Part shown: positions 7,497 to 14,379 of the stretch, one piece after another | Position numbering within the stretch: position 1 is the first letter of the stretch | Layout of the letters: every line of letters starts with the position of its first letter | Assembly (NCBI GenBank): GCA_964565715.1 | Contig: CAZMGG010000091.1 | Coordinates: 1 to 22,843, forward strand | DNA from: CAZMGG01 sp964565715 | GTDB lineage: Bacteria; Planctomycetota; UBA1135; UBA2386 | DNA length: 22,843 nucleotides | Direction of reading: 5' to 3' | Notes under the pieces: model-generated | What the model saw: the letters and a program-made list of their open reading frames with translations, nothing else | Databases searched by the model: none | What the model was told of the DNA's origin: nothing | Translations under genes and position numbers: made by a program

Positions 7497-8719
7497 CTAC
7501 TGCAGCACCCAGGACAGGCAGTTGCTCATCGTCGTGCCCAGCGGCGGGCAGATGCCGACGAACTGCGACGACATCGGCGTGCCGAGGAAGAGCGGATTGC
7601 CGGGCAGCGGCTGCAGAAGCGTCGCCGACGCATTGCAGCCCGTGCCGTTGCCGGTCACCACGAAGCCGAGGGTGGCGGCGGGCGTCCCCAGCGGCACGTA
7701 GATCGGCCCGCACAGCGGCGGCGGGCCGGGCGGGCTCGGCACGCACGAGCCGAAGTTCAGCAGGCACCAGACCGGCACGCCGGCCGGCGCCAGGTCGAGA
7801 CCGAGCTGCAGGGTGGTGCCGAGCAGCGGCTGGTTGCGCAGGACGTGCACCATCGGGCACGTCGGGCACGAACCGTTGGCGCAGGACTCGCCCATCGGCA
7901 CGGCGGGGCGGGTGCGCAGGCTGATGTCGATGTACGGATCGCCGGGCGGCGCCAGCGCGCAGCAGGGGCCGGGGGCGGTGAACGTGACCAGCGGCCCGCT
8001 GGCGACGTAGCCGTAGGTCCACTCCTGCACCTCGCGACCGTTGGTCACGTACAGGCGACGGAGCCCGGGATGCACGGCGATGCCGGTGACCAGGGTGCCG
8101 AAGCAGATCGTCAGCGGCGTCACCTGGAAGATCACGGCGGGGTCGCCAACTGCGCGCAGTGGATGGTCGAGCCCGAGCCGGCGAAGTCCGACATGGCGTA
8201 GAACACCAGGCCGTTCACCTCGTCGATGGCGATGCCGGTGGGTGCGTTGGTGCCGTTCAGGGCGATGCTCGGCAGCGGCGTGAACGAGCCGAGCACGATG
8301 GGTGGGCAGGCATTGGTGCAGCGGGTGACCACGCCGGCGTCGTCCAGCGTCCAGAGCTGGTTGTTCAGCTCGTTGATGTCGAGGCCCATGACCTGTGCGG
8401 CGGGCGCCGAGCGCGGACACTGCCCGGCGCAGTTGCTCGGCCCGCAGGGATTCACCGGGCGACGTTCCAGGAGCTGGCCGGTGGTGACCCACAGCGAGCC
8501 GGTGGCGGCGTCCCAGGCGGTGCCGCCGGGCCAGTACTGCAGCAGCGGGTTCTGCGGCGGCAGGGCCGTCGGGCACAGACCCTGCGGCGTGCAGGTGTTG
8601 TAGGCGCCCAGGTGGATCGACTGGGTGTTGCGGGTCAGCGCGATGAGATCCTGCGCGCCGGTGTTGGCGGCCAGCAGGAACATTGCCAGGAGGGCTGGGA
8701 GGGTGGTCGTGGTCTGCAT
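7497..8719 (-). CDS. Secreted planctomycete-type Cys/Gly-rich protein, apparent frameshift
   Basis: Two reading frames make one protein. The upstream frame (8719-8132) starts with a signal peptide (MQTTTTLPALLAMFLLAANTGAQ, shown here as a hydrophobic leader ending NTGAQ) and continues with propeller-like strands (GTAWDAATGSLWVTTG, PTGIAIDEVNGLVFYAMSD). It ends at TGA 8134-8132. The downstream frame continues the same pattern (TGIAVHPGLRRLYVTNG) to TAG 7499-7497 and finishes with a GNGTGCNASATLLQPLP / LFLGTPM / CLSWVLQ domain like those of planctomycete exported proteins. The whole span is 1223 bases, one short of a multiple of three, so one lost base near 8132-8160 explains it. It could be an assembly error or a true pseudogene. 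The many cysteines suggest disulfides outside the cytoplasm. Function unknown; a surface or matrix role is a guess. Confidence 0.75.
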
Positions 8720-8815
8720 GGGTGGCCTTCGGGATCCTCCGCAAGGACCAGGACGGGCCAGGGCGCACGCCGGCGATGCAGATACCGGGAGGGGCGCCGG
8801 TCCGATCGACTGCCC

Positions 8816-8843
8816 TTGCGCCGGGCCGGCGGGCCGCTAGCAT
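8816..8843 (+). promoter_or_regulatory. Promoter candidate for the porin operon
   Basis: TTGCGC (8816-8821), a 16-base spacer and TAGCAT (8838-8843) match a sigma-70-type promoter. Transcription would start near 8850, leaving an untranslated leader of about 255 bases before the porin start at 9106. Confidence 0.5.
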
Positions 8844-8951
8844 CCCGGCCTGCGTCGCCGACATCCGGCGGCGCACCCCTGATCCCAAACCCCAGAAAGG
8901 ACTGCACCGCCGTGCCACGCTGGCATTGAATGCGTTGAAGCCGGTCCGCTG

Positions 8952-9062
8952 GGGTGCAGGTCTGCACCCGCTGACACAGCGGTCCTGGTTCCCGCCTCCG
9001 CGGCGATGATCGCCACGGCGTCCGTGTGCGGACGGGAGCCACCGGTTGCGATGCTTCCCGTC
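8952..9062 (+). promoter_or_regulatory. Hairpin-rich leader upstream of the porin operon
   Basis: Perfect hairpins seen are GGGTGCA/TGCACCC with a GGTC loop (8952-8969), GGCGA/TCGCC with a TGA loop (9002-9014), GTCCG/CGGAC with a TGTG loop (9020-9033) and GACGGGA/TCCCGTC (9031-9037 with 9056-9062). The last two share bases 9031-9033 and so cannot both form fully. I do not recognise a known riboswitch. Hairpins are common by chance at this GC content. Confidence 0.3.
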
Positions 9063-9105
9063 CTCGCCTGGGCGGAGTCCGCGTGCACGGCGGTGCCGCA
9101 TCCGC

Positions 9106-10326
9106 ATGAAGCGCATCGCTCTCGTCCTGGTGCCGGCCATGGCCGGTGCCCTCGTCGTCTCCGCTGTCGCCCAGGAACAGGTCGGGCCGCCGAAGCCGCC
9201 CCTGGACTGGAAGGACCTGACCCGCAGCGGCATCCCGCTCAAGTTCTACGGCTTCGTCCGCCTCGACGCGTACTACAACACCGCCCGCGCCAACAACGTG
9301 ATCCTGCCGGCCACCGTGCTGCCGGAGTCGGGCGCGGCCGGCGCCAAGCGCAATGACGACCAGTTCTTCCTCGATCCGCGGCTGACGCGCTTCGGCTTCG
9401 ACGTGCTGCCCGGCAAGGTCGGCGAGTCGGAGGTGAAGGGCAAGCTGGAGATCGACTTCGCCAACTTCCCGACCGGCAGCACCGAATCGCGGGCGACGCC
9501 GCGGATCCGACTGGCCTACATCGACATCGGCACCGCCGAGTACGGCCTGCGCGTCGGCCAGGACTGGGATCTGATCGCGCCGCTGTTCCCGGCGGCCAAT
9601 CACGAGCTGCTGATGTGGAACGCCGGCAATCCCGGCGATCGCCGGGCGCAGATCCAGGGGCGTTACACGCCCGCCGACACCGGCTTCGAGCTGAAGGCGG
9701 CGCTCGGGCTGACCGGCGCCATCACCGGCCAGGACCTGGATCCGGCCGGCGGCGGCGGCCAGGTCGACGGCTTCGACTCCGGCATGCCGCACCTGCAGGT
9801 GCGCGCCGGCAAGAAGGGCGATCTGCTGGTGGACAAGAAGCCGGCGGACATCGGCCTGTGGGGCGCCATCGGCCGGCTGGAGACCGACACGCGCTTCAAC
9901 GGCGAGTCGCGCTTCGACATCTGGCTGCTGGGCGCCGACCTCAACGTGCCGCTGAGCGAAACGCTGACCGCGCGCGGCGAGGTGTGGACCGGGCAGAACC
10001 TGGGCGACTTCCGTGCCGGCATCGGCCAGACGGTGAACACCACCACCGGCCGTGAGATCAGCTCGATCGGCGGCTGGGGCGAGGTGGTCTACGAGCACAC
10101 CAGGAAGACCCGCTTCCACGTCGGCGGCACCACCGACGATCCGGACAACGGCGACCTGAACAGCGGCAACGCGAACCGCAACATCGCCGGCTACGTCGGC
10201 ACGGTGGTGGACTGGGACAGCGGCATCCGCACCGGCTTCGACGTCCTCTACTGGGAGACCGACTGGCAGGCCACCGGCCAGGGCAACATGGTGCGCTTCA
10301 ACCTCTACTTCCAATACAGCTTCTGA
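9106..10326 (+). CDS. Outer-membrane porin, DcaP-like beta-barrel
   Basis: The 406-residue product has a signal peptide (MKRIALVLVPAMAGALVVSA, cleaved near AVAQ) and alternating polar/hydrophobic strands through its length, such as KFYGFVRLDAYYN, LEIDFANF, RIRLAYIDIG and RFDIWLLGADLNV. It ends VRFNLYFQYSF, with the terminal aromatic residue typical of barrel proteins recognised by the outer-membrane assembly machinery. The early YGFVRLDAYYN strand and the DPRLTRFGFDV strand resemble DcaP-type trimeric porins, which take up small anionic or aromatic solutes. The substrate is unknown. I chose the ATG at 9106 rather than one 60 bases upstream because it directly begins the signal peptide. The next gene starts 15 bases after the stop behind a strong ribosome site, so the two are co-transcribed. 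Confidence 0.85.
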   Translation: MKRIALVLVPAMAGALVVSAVAQEQVGPPKPPLDWKDLTRSGIPLKFYGFVRLDAYYNTARANNVILPATVLPESGAAGAKRNDDQFFLDPRLTRFGFDVLPGKVGESEVKGKLEIDFANFPTGSTESRATPRIRLAYIDIGTAEYGLRVGQDWDLIAPLFPAANHELLMWNAGNPGDRRAQIQGRYTPADTGFELKAALGLTGAITGQDLDPAGGGGQVDGFDSGMPHLQVRAGKKGDLLVDKKPADIGLWGAIGRLETDTRFNGESRFDIWLLGADLNVPLSETLTARGEVWTGQNLGDFRAGIGQTVNTTTGREISSIGGWGEVVYEHTRKTRFHVGGTTDDPDNGDLNSGNANRNIAGYVGTVVDWDSGIRTGFDVLYWETDWQATGQGNMVRFNLYFQYSF

Positions 10327-10327
10327 A

Positions 10328-10333
10328 AGGAGG
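10328..10333 (+). promoter_or_regulatory. Strong ribosome binding site of the transglutaminase-like gene
   Basis: AGGAGG lies eight bases before the ATG at 10342 and directly follows the porin stop codon. It is the best Shine-Dalgarno match in the window and contrasts with the operon-leading genes, which lack one. Confidence 0.75.
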
Positions 10334-10341
10334 GACGTGTC

Positions 10342-11433
10342 ATGGCTGCGAAGAACATCGTCGTCGTCGGGGCGCTGGGCGCCCTCGGATCGTTGCTGTC
10401 GTCGTGCGCGTCGGCGGGGCGTTTCGCCGGGCTGACGCCTGACCAGGGCCGTTTCCAGGTCGAGCACCAGCTCACGGTGCCGCCCAAGGAAGGGGCCGGG
10501 ACCGTGCGGATCTGGTTCCCGTTGCCGCGCGAGGAATCGGACCAGGCGATCACCGAGCTGCAGATCGAGGCGCCCGGCGGCCATCAGGTGACCCGCGACG
10601 GTCACGGCAACCGCTACGTGTACGTGGCGGTGCAGGGGGCCACCGCGCCGGTGGTGGTGAAGACCCGGTTCGTGGTGACCCGGGCGGAGGTCAACGTCGA
10701 CGCCGATCCGGCCCGCACCAGGCCGCTCACCGAGGCCGAACGGCAGGCCCACGCCGCCGACCTGCAGCAGAACCGCCACGTCGTGATGGGTGATGACATC
10801 CAGGCGCTGGCGGCGCAGATCGCCGGGACCGAGCGCAATCCGGTGGTCGTGGCCCGCCGGCTCTACGACTGGACGCTCGACAACATCGAGTACTGGGTCA
10901 AGGACCCGGCGAAGTGGAAGGCCTCGCCGGTCGGCAGCTCGGAGTACTGCCTTGCCAATCGCACCGGCAACTGCACCGACTTCCACTCCCTGTGGACGGC
11001 GCTGGCGCGGGCCTCGGGCATCCCCACCCGCATGGTCTACGGCGCGTTGTTCAAGCCGTCGCTGGACGGCAAGGACCGCGACGCCAGCTACCACTGCTGG
11101 CCGGAGTTCTGGGCCCCGGGCATCGGCTGGGTGCCGCACGACGTGGCCGTCGCCGACATCTTCGTGCAGCCGATCGCGCTCGACGCCAACAACACCGAGC
11201 GGGTCACGCTGACCACGGCCACCGGCTACGCCGGGCCCGACCGGGCCTGGGTCGACTACTACTTCGGCAACCTGGAGGCGCGGCGGGTGACCTTCACCCA
11301 GGGCCGCGACCTGACCCTGGAGCCGCCGCAGCAGGCCGGGCCGGTGAATGCGGTGGCCAAGGGCTACGTGGAGATCGACGGCGTGGAATTCCCGGGCTTC
11401 GAACGCAAACTGACGTTCCGTGAACTCCGCTGA
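10342..11433 (+). CDS. Transglutaminase-like lipoprotein
   Basis: The 363-residue protein has a lipoprotein signal with lipobox L19-S20-S21-C22 (LLSSC), so it is probably anchored in a membrane on the outside of the cytoplasm. Residues about 35-115 form a beta-rich N-terminal domain like those of bacterial transglutaminase-core proteins. The core domain has all three catalytic residues: Cys211 in TGNCTDFHSLW, His251 in ASYHCWPEFW and Asp267 in GWVPHDVAV. The fold covers proteases, peptide amidases and cross-linking enzymes, so the exact reaction is open; peptide hydrolysis is the commoner activity in bacteria. The C-terminus (VEIDGVEFPGFERKLTFREL) looks like a further beta-segment. It follows the porin by 15 bases and precedes the TusA-like gene by 15 bases, so it is part of the same operon. 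Confidence 0.88.
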   Translation: MAAKNIVVVGALGALGSLLSSCASAGRFAGLTPDQGRFQVEHQLTVPPKEGAGTVRIWFPLPREESDQAITELQIEAPGGHQVTRDGHGNRYVYVAVQGATAPVVVKTRFVVTRAEVNVDADPARTRPLTEAERQAHAADLQQNRHVVMGDDIQALAAQIAGTERNPVVVARRLYDWTLDNIEYWVKDPAKWKASPVGSSEYCLANRTGNCTDFHSLWTALARASGIPTRMVYGALFKPSLDGKDRDASYHCWPEFWAPGIGWVPHDVAVADIFVQPIALDANNTERVTLTTATGYAGPDRAWVDYYFGNLEARRVTFTQGRDLTLEPPQQAGPVNAVAKGYVEIDGVEFPGFERKLTFRELR

Positions 11434-11448
11434 CCCCTGCCATCGCCG

Positions 11449-12057
11449 ATGACCGGCGACTCCCACGACGACGACGCTCCGGCGCGCACCCGGGAGCTGC
11501 TGACCCGCATCCGCGGGATGCGCGGCAGCCCGTGCCGGGCCTGCGCCACCACGCTCTGCGGCCACGCCGCGGTGATGTCGGTGGTGCTCGGCTACCAGCA
11601 CCAGCCCCGCTGCGCGCGCTGCCTCGCCGGCGAACTGCGCGAGCCGCTGGCCGAGCTGTGCGAACGCACCCTGCAGTGGGTGCAACGCCGCGACTGCTTC
11701 CTGCGCGGCTGGCTGTGGGCCAGCGCGGTGGAAGGTTTCCCCGAGGAGCCGCGTCCGGCCTGCCTGTCGTTTCCTCCCCAGGCCCCGGGCGCGGCTCCCA
11801 TTTCTCTGGCGGCGGCCGGCCCGGCCGGCGCCGCCCTGGAGGCGGACGCCGATTGGGACGGCGGCGACATGGGCTGCGGCGACCTCGTGCTGGAACTGCG
11901 GCTGCAGCTGCGCGAACTCGGCCCCGGCGCCGTGCTGCGCGTCCGCGCCACCGACCCCGGCGCGCCGGTGGACCTGCCCGCCTGGTGCGGGCTCACCGGC
12001 CACACCCTGCTGCGGGCGCAGCATCCGCACTACTGGATCCTGCGCCGCGACGACTGA
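11449..12057 (+). CDS. TusA-like protein with N-terminal cysteine-rich domain
   Basis: The 202-residue protein has two parts. Residues 29-58 hold C29-x2-C32-x4-C37 and C55-x2-C58, a likely zinc or iron-sulfur site, followed by further cysteines at 71 and 83. Residues about 131-200 match the TusA sulfur-carrier fold: GPGAVLRVRATDPGAPVDLPAWCGLTGH lines up with the conserved second half of TusA. The active-site region reads DGGDMGCGDLVLEL, so the sulfur-carrying cysteine position is kept (C143) but the usual Cys-Pro-x-Pro is Cys-Gly-Asp-Leu. A second conserved cysteine is C180 in LPAWC. Canonical TusA relays persulfide sulfur in the cytoplasm; this variant's chemistry is unknown. The DsrE-like gene follows and a second variant TusA domain comes after it, which supports a joint thiol or persulfide role. 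No clear ribosome site precedes the ATG. Confidence 0.78.
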   Translation: MTGDSHDDDAPARTRELLTRIRGMRGSPCRACATTLCGHAAVMSVVLGYQHQPRCARCLAGELREPLAELCERTLQWVQRRDCFLRGWLWASAVEGFPEEPRPACLSFPPQAPGAAPISLAAAGPAGAALEADADWDGGDMGCGDLVLELRLQLRELGPGAVLRVRATDPGAPVDLPAWCGLTGHTLLRAQHPHYWILRRDD

Positions 12058-12086
12058 TCCTGCCGTTTACCCTGTTCTGCCCGAAT

Positions 12087-12090
12087 GGAG
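12087..12090 (+). promoter_or_regulatory. Ribosome binding site deciding the DsrE-like start
   Basis: GGAG lies six bases before the ATG at 12097. The earlier in-frame ATG at 12085 overlaps this site, so translation should begin at 12097 (MKKFCVSL). Confidence 0.6.
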
Positions 12091-12096
12091 CATGCC

Positions 12097-12456
12097 ATGA
12101 AGAAGTTCTGCGTCAGCCTCACCCATGCCAAGAACGACAGCGACAAGGCCACGGTGGCCTTCGTGGTGGCCAACGCCGCCGTCGCCTCGGACCAGGAGAC
12201 CGTGGTGTTCCTCAGCACCGAGGCCGTGCGGCTGTGCCAGCAGGGCTACGCCGACGACGTCCACGAGGAGGGTTTCGCGCCGCTGAAGGAGCTGATGGCC
12301 AACTTCGTCAAGGCCGGCGGCAAGGTCTGGGTCTGCTCGCCGTGCTTCAAGCGGCGCAAGCTGGACGAGCAGAAGCTGATCGGTGGCGCCACCATCGTCG
12401 GCGGCGCCAAGCTGGTCGAGTTCCTGTCGCAGGGCGCGCCCTGCGTCTCCTACTGA
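12097..12456 (+). CDS. DsrE-like sulfur-relay family protein
   Basis: The 119-residue protein matches the DsrE/DsrF-like fold: a first strand KKFCVSLTHAKND, a helix KATVAFVVANAAVA, a strand ETVVFLSTEAVRL, then EEGFAPLKELMANFVKAGGKVWVCSPCF. Family members carry or bind sulfur on conserved cysteines in the cytoplasm. Here Cys80 and Cys83 form a CxxC (VWVCSPCF) at the place of the DsrE active cysteine, and Cys5, Cys47 and Cys116 are also present. This belongs to the small stand-alone DsrE group, not the DsrEFH complex of sulfur oxidisers, since no DsrF or DsrH partner is present. It sits between two variant TusA-domain genes, 39 bases after the first, implying that it exchanges sulfur or redox equivalents with them. 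The ATG at 12097 is chosen because of the GGAG before it. Confidence 0.85.
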   Translation: MKKFCVSLTHAKNDSDKATVAFVVANAAVASDQETVVFLSTEAVRLCQQGYADDVHEEGFAPLKELMANFVKAGGKVWVCSPCFKRRKLDEQKLIGGATIVGGAKLVEFLSQGAPCVSY

Positions 12457-12472
12457 GCCGCGGAGCCCCTTC

Positions 12473-13207
12473 GTGACCGGTTCCGAACCGCTGCCGGCGC
12501 CGGACGCCACCTGCGATGGCGGCGACCTGGACTGCGGCAGCGGGCTCCTGCTCATCATCCGCGAGGCGATGGCGCCGCTCGCCGACGGCGGCGTGCTGGA
12601 GGTGCGGAGCCGCGAGTCCAGCGTGCGCGAGGACCTGCCGGCCTGGTGCCGGCTGGTGGGCCACGGCCTGCTGGCGGCGCAGCCGGCGTCCGGCGGCTAC
12701 ACGCACTACCTGGTGCGGAAGAAGCACAAGGACCAGGAGTTCGCCAGGGACCTCGAGCAGGCCCGCCGCCACGTCTGGCAGGTGCGGGTCCGCTGGCAGG
12801 AGGGCATGCAGGCCAAGGTGGCGGTGCGCAACCATTCCTTCCTGGTCGGCCAGCCCGCCAGCTTCGACACCGAGGACAAGGCGCCCTCGGCCCTCGAGTA
12901 CCTGCTGGCGGCGGCCGGCGCGGCGGTGGCCACCGGCCTGCAGTGGCGCCTGTCCCGCCAGGGCATCGCCGTGCGCCAGCTCGAGGTGGTGGTGAAGGCC
13001 CGCTGCACCGACATCCTGGTCTTCCTCGGCATGGCCGAGCCCGGCGATCCGGGGCTCGCCGCCACCGAGCTGACCGTCTACCTGGACGCCGATGCCGACG
13101 ACGAGGTTGTCGAGGCGACCCTGGCGGATACCCTGCGCCGCTGCCCCGTGATCCAGTCCCTGCAGCGCAGTGTGCCGGTGCAGGCCCGCTGGCGCGGCGT
13201 CTCGTGA
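12473..13207 (+). CDS. TusA-OsmC fusion protein
   Basis: The 244-residue protein joins a variant TusA domain (residues about 11-83) to an OsmC domain (about 101-242). The TusA part reads CDGGDLDCGSGLLL and then REDLPAWCRLVGHGLL, so it shares the DGGDxxCG motif of the protein encoded two genes earlier and again lacks the Cys-Pro of true TusA (C21 followed by Gly). OsmC/Ohr enzymes reduce organic peroxides with two cysteines. Here the second is present (C224 in RRCPVIQSL) but the first, expected in the long central helix, is Ala (near residue 151 in LLAAAGAAVATG). Classical peroxidase activity is therefore unlikely. The start is GTG at 12473 with GGAG seven bases upstream. The stop TGA overlaps a possible GTG start of the MetE-like gene. 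Role unknown; a thiol/persulfide carrier or binding function is inferred. Confidence 0.85.
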   Translation: MTGSEPLPAPDATCDGGDLDCGSGLLLIIREAMAPLADGGVLEVRSRESSVREDLPAWCRLVGHGLLAAQPASGGYTHYLVRKKHKDQEFARDLEQARRHVWQVRVRWQEGMQAKVAVRNHSFLVGQPASFDTEDKAPSALEYLLAAAGAAVATGLQWRLSRQGIAVRQLEVVVKARCTDILVFLGMAEPGDPGLAATELTVYLDADADDEVVEATLADTLRRCPVIQSLQRSVPVQARWRGVS

Positions 13208-13233
13208 CCCGTCCTGCCGCTGACCTTCCGCCG

Positions 13234-14379
13234 ATGACCTCCCGCCCGATCCCGCCGTTCCCGGTCTCCGTCGTCGGCAGCTGGCCCCGGCCCCGCTGGC
13301 TGCTGGAGGCCACCCGCAAGCAGAGCCCCGACCTGGCCGAACTGCGCGACCAGGCCACCTTGCTGGCCATCAAGCAGCAGGAGGACGCCGGCGTCGACGT
13401 GATCTCCGACGGCGAGCAGCGGCGCGACAACTTCTACTCGTTCGTCACCGAGAAGCTCGACGGCGTGCGGCTGATGACGATGGCCGACCTGCTGGACTAC
13501 GTCGAGGACAAGGCGGCGTTCGAGGGGCTGCTGCAGGCCCTCGACGTGCCGGCCTTCGCCATCAAGAACCCGACGGTGACCGGCAGGCTCCGCCGCCGGA
13601 CGCCGCTGGCCACCGACGACGCCCGCTTCCTGCTGGCGCACACCACCCGCGCCGTCAAGGTCTGCCTGCCGGGGCCGTACCTGCTGAGCCGGTCGATGTG
13701 GGTGCAGCAGCTGAGCCAGCAGGGCTACCCGAGCCGCGAGGCGATGATCGACGACGTGGTGGCCATCCTGCGCGAGGAACTGCAGGAGCTGGCGGCGCTG
13801 GGCGTGGCGATGGTGCAGTTCGACGAGCCGGTGCTGACCGAGCTGGTGCTGGCCGGCAAGGCGGCGACGCGGACGTTCATGTGCGCGGCGCTGGCCGCCA
13901 GCGCCAGCCCCGAGCAGGAACTGGAACTGGCGGTGTCGCTGATCAACCGGGTGGTGGACGGCATCCGCGGCACGCGCACCGGCGTGCACGTCTGCCGCGG
14001 CAACTGGAGCCAGCAGGAGGACGTGCTGCTGAGCGGCAGCTACGAGCCGCTCCTGCCGCACCTCGCCCGCATGCAGGTGGACCAGTTCGTGCTCGAGTAC
14101 GCGACGCCGCGGGCGGGTCCCGAGGCGCTGCTGGCGGGCCTGCCCCGGCGCTGCAGCATCGGCTTCGGCGCGGTGAACCCGCGCACCGAGACCATCGAGG
14201 AACCGGGCAGGATCGCCGATCGCGTGCGGGCGCTGGCGGAGCTGCTCGGCAGCGACCGCATCTGGCTCAACCCGGACTGCGGCTTCGGCACCTTCGCCGA
14301 CCGCCCGGTGGCGACCCACGCGGTGGCGGCGGGCAAGTGCGCGGCGCTGGCGGCGGCGGCCCGGCGGCTGCGCGGCTAG
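13234..14379 (+). CDS. MetE-core cobalamin-independent methyltransferase
   Basis: The 381-residue protein corresponds to the catalytic C-terminal half of MetE, without the N-terminal half. This fold binds zinc, which activates a thiol substrate such as homocysteine or coenzyme M for methyl or alkyl transfer. All four zinc ligands are visible: His252 and Cys254 in GVHVCRGNW, Glu288 in FVLEYATPRAG and Cys349 in WLNPDCGFGT. Other family segments are VVGSWPRPRWL (13-23), GVDVISDGEQRR (53-64) and VQFDEPVLTE (194-203). Short MetE-core enzymes include folate-independent methionine synthases, in which the methyl donor is not methyl-folate; donor and thiol here are unknown. I take the ATG at 13234; an in-frame GTG at 13204 overlapping the TusA-OsmC stop is an alternative. 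It is the last gene of the operon, ending in a CTAG shared with the opposite-strand gene. Confidence 0.85.
   Translation: MTSRPIPPFPVSVVGSWPRPRWLLEATRKQSPDLAELRDQATLLAIKQQEDAGVDVISDGEQRRDNFYSFVTEKLDGVRLMTMADLLDYVEDKAAFEGLLQALDVPAFAIKNPTVTGRLRRRTPLATDDARFLLAHTTRAVKVCLPGPYLLSRSMWVQQLSQQGYPSREAMIDDVVAILREELQELAALGVAMVQFDEPVLTELVLAGKAATRTFMCAALAASASPEQELELAVSLINRVVDGIRGTRTGVHVCRGNWSQQEDVLLSGSYEPLLPHLARMQVDQFVLEYATPRAGPEALLAGLPRRCSIGFGAVNPRTETIEEPGRIADRVRALAELLGSDRIWLNPDCGFGTFADRPVATHAVAAGKCAALAAAARRLRG

Larger units (their letters stand above)
8720..9105. other. 386-base divergent intergenic region with promoter and structured leader
   Basis: No convincing gene is seen on either strand. It separates the minus-strand secreted-protein gene from the plus-strand porin operon. 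It holds a plus-strand promoter at 8816-8843 and, from about 8850 to 9105, a probable leader with several perfect short hairpins. A minus-strand GGAGG and GAAGG lie shortly before the ATG at 8719. Confidence 0.6.

Noticed and set aside
8131..8135. GTGA overlap suggesting two separate genes in place of the frameshifted secreted protein
   Set aside because: The downstream part has no signal peptide and continues the same repeat pattern, so a one-base loss is more likely. Not fully excluded.
8900..8930. Short upstream ORF (AGAAAGGA then GTG, five codons) in the porin leader
   Set aside because: The spacing is acceptable but the peptide is only five residues and nothing else supports translation.
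9046..9105. Earlier ATG start for the porin
   Set aside because: It would put about 20 basic residues in front of a complete signal peptide beginning at 9106.
8635..12030. Minus-strand open frame of 1131 codons opposite the porin operon
   Set aside because: It lies antisense to five recognised or partly recognised coding regions and shows no domain; an artefact of GC-rich codon use.
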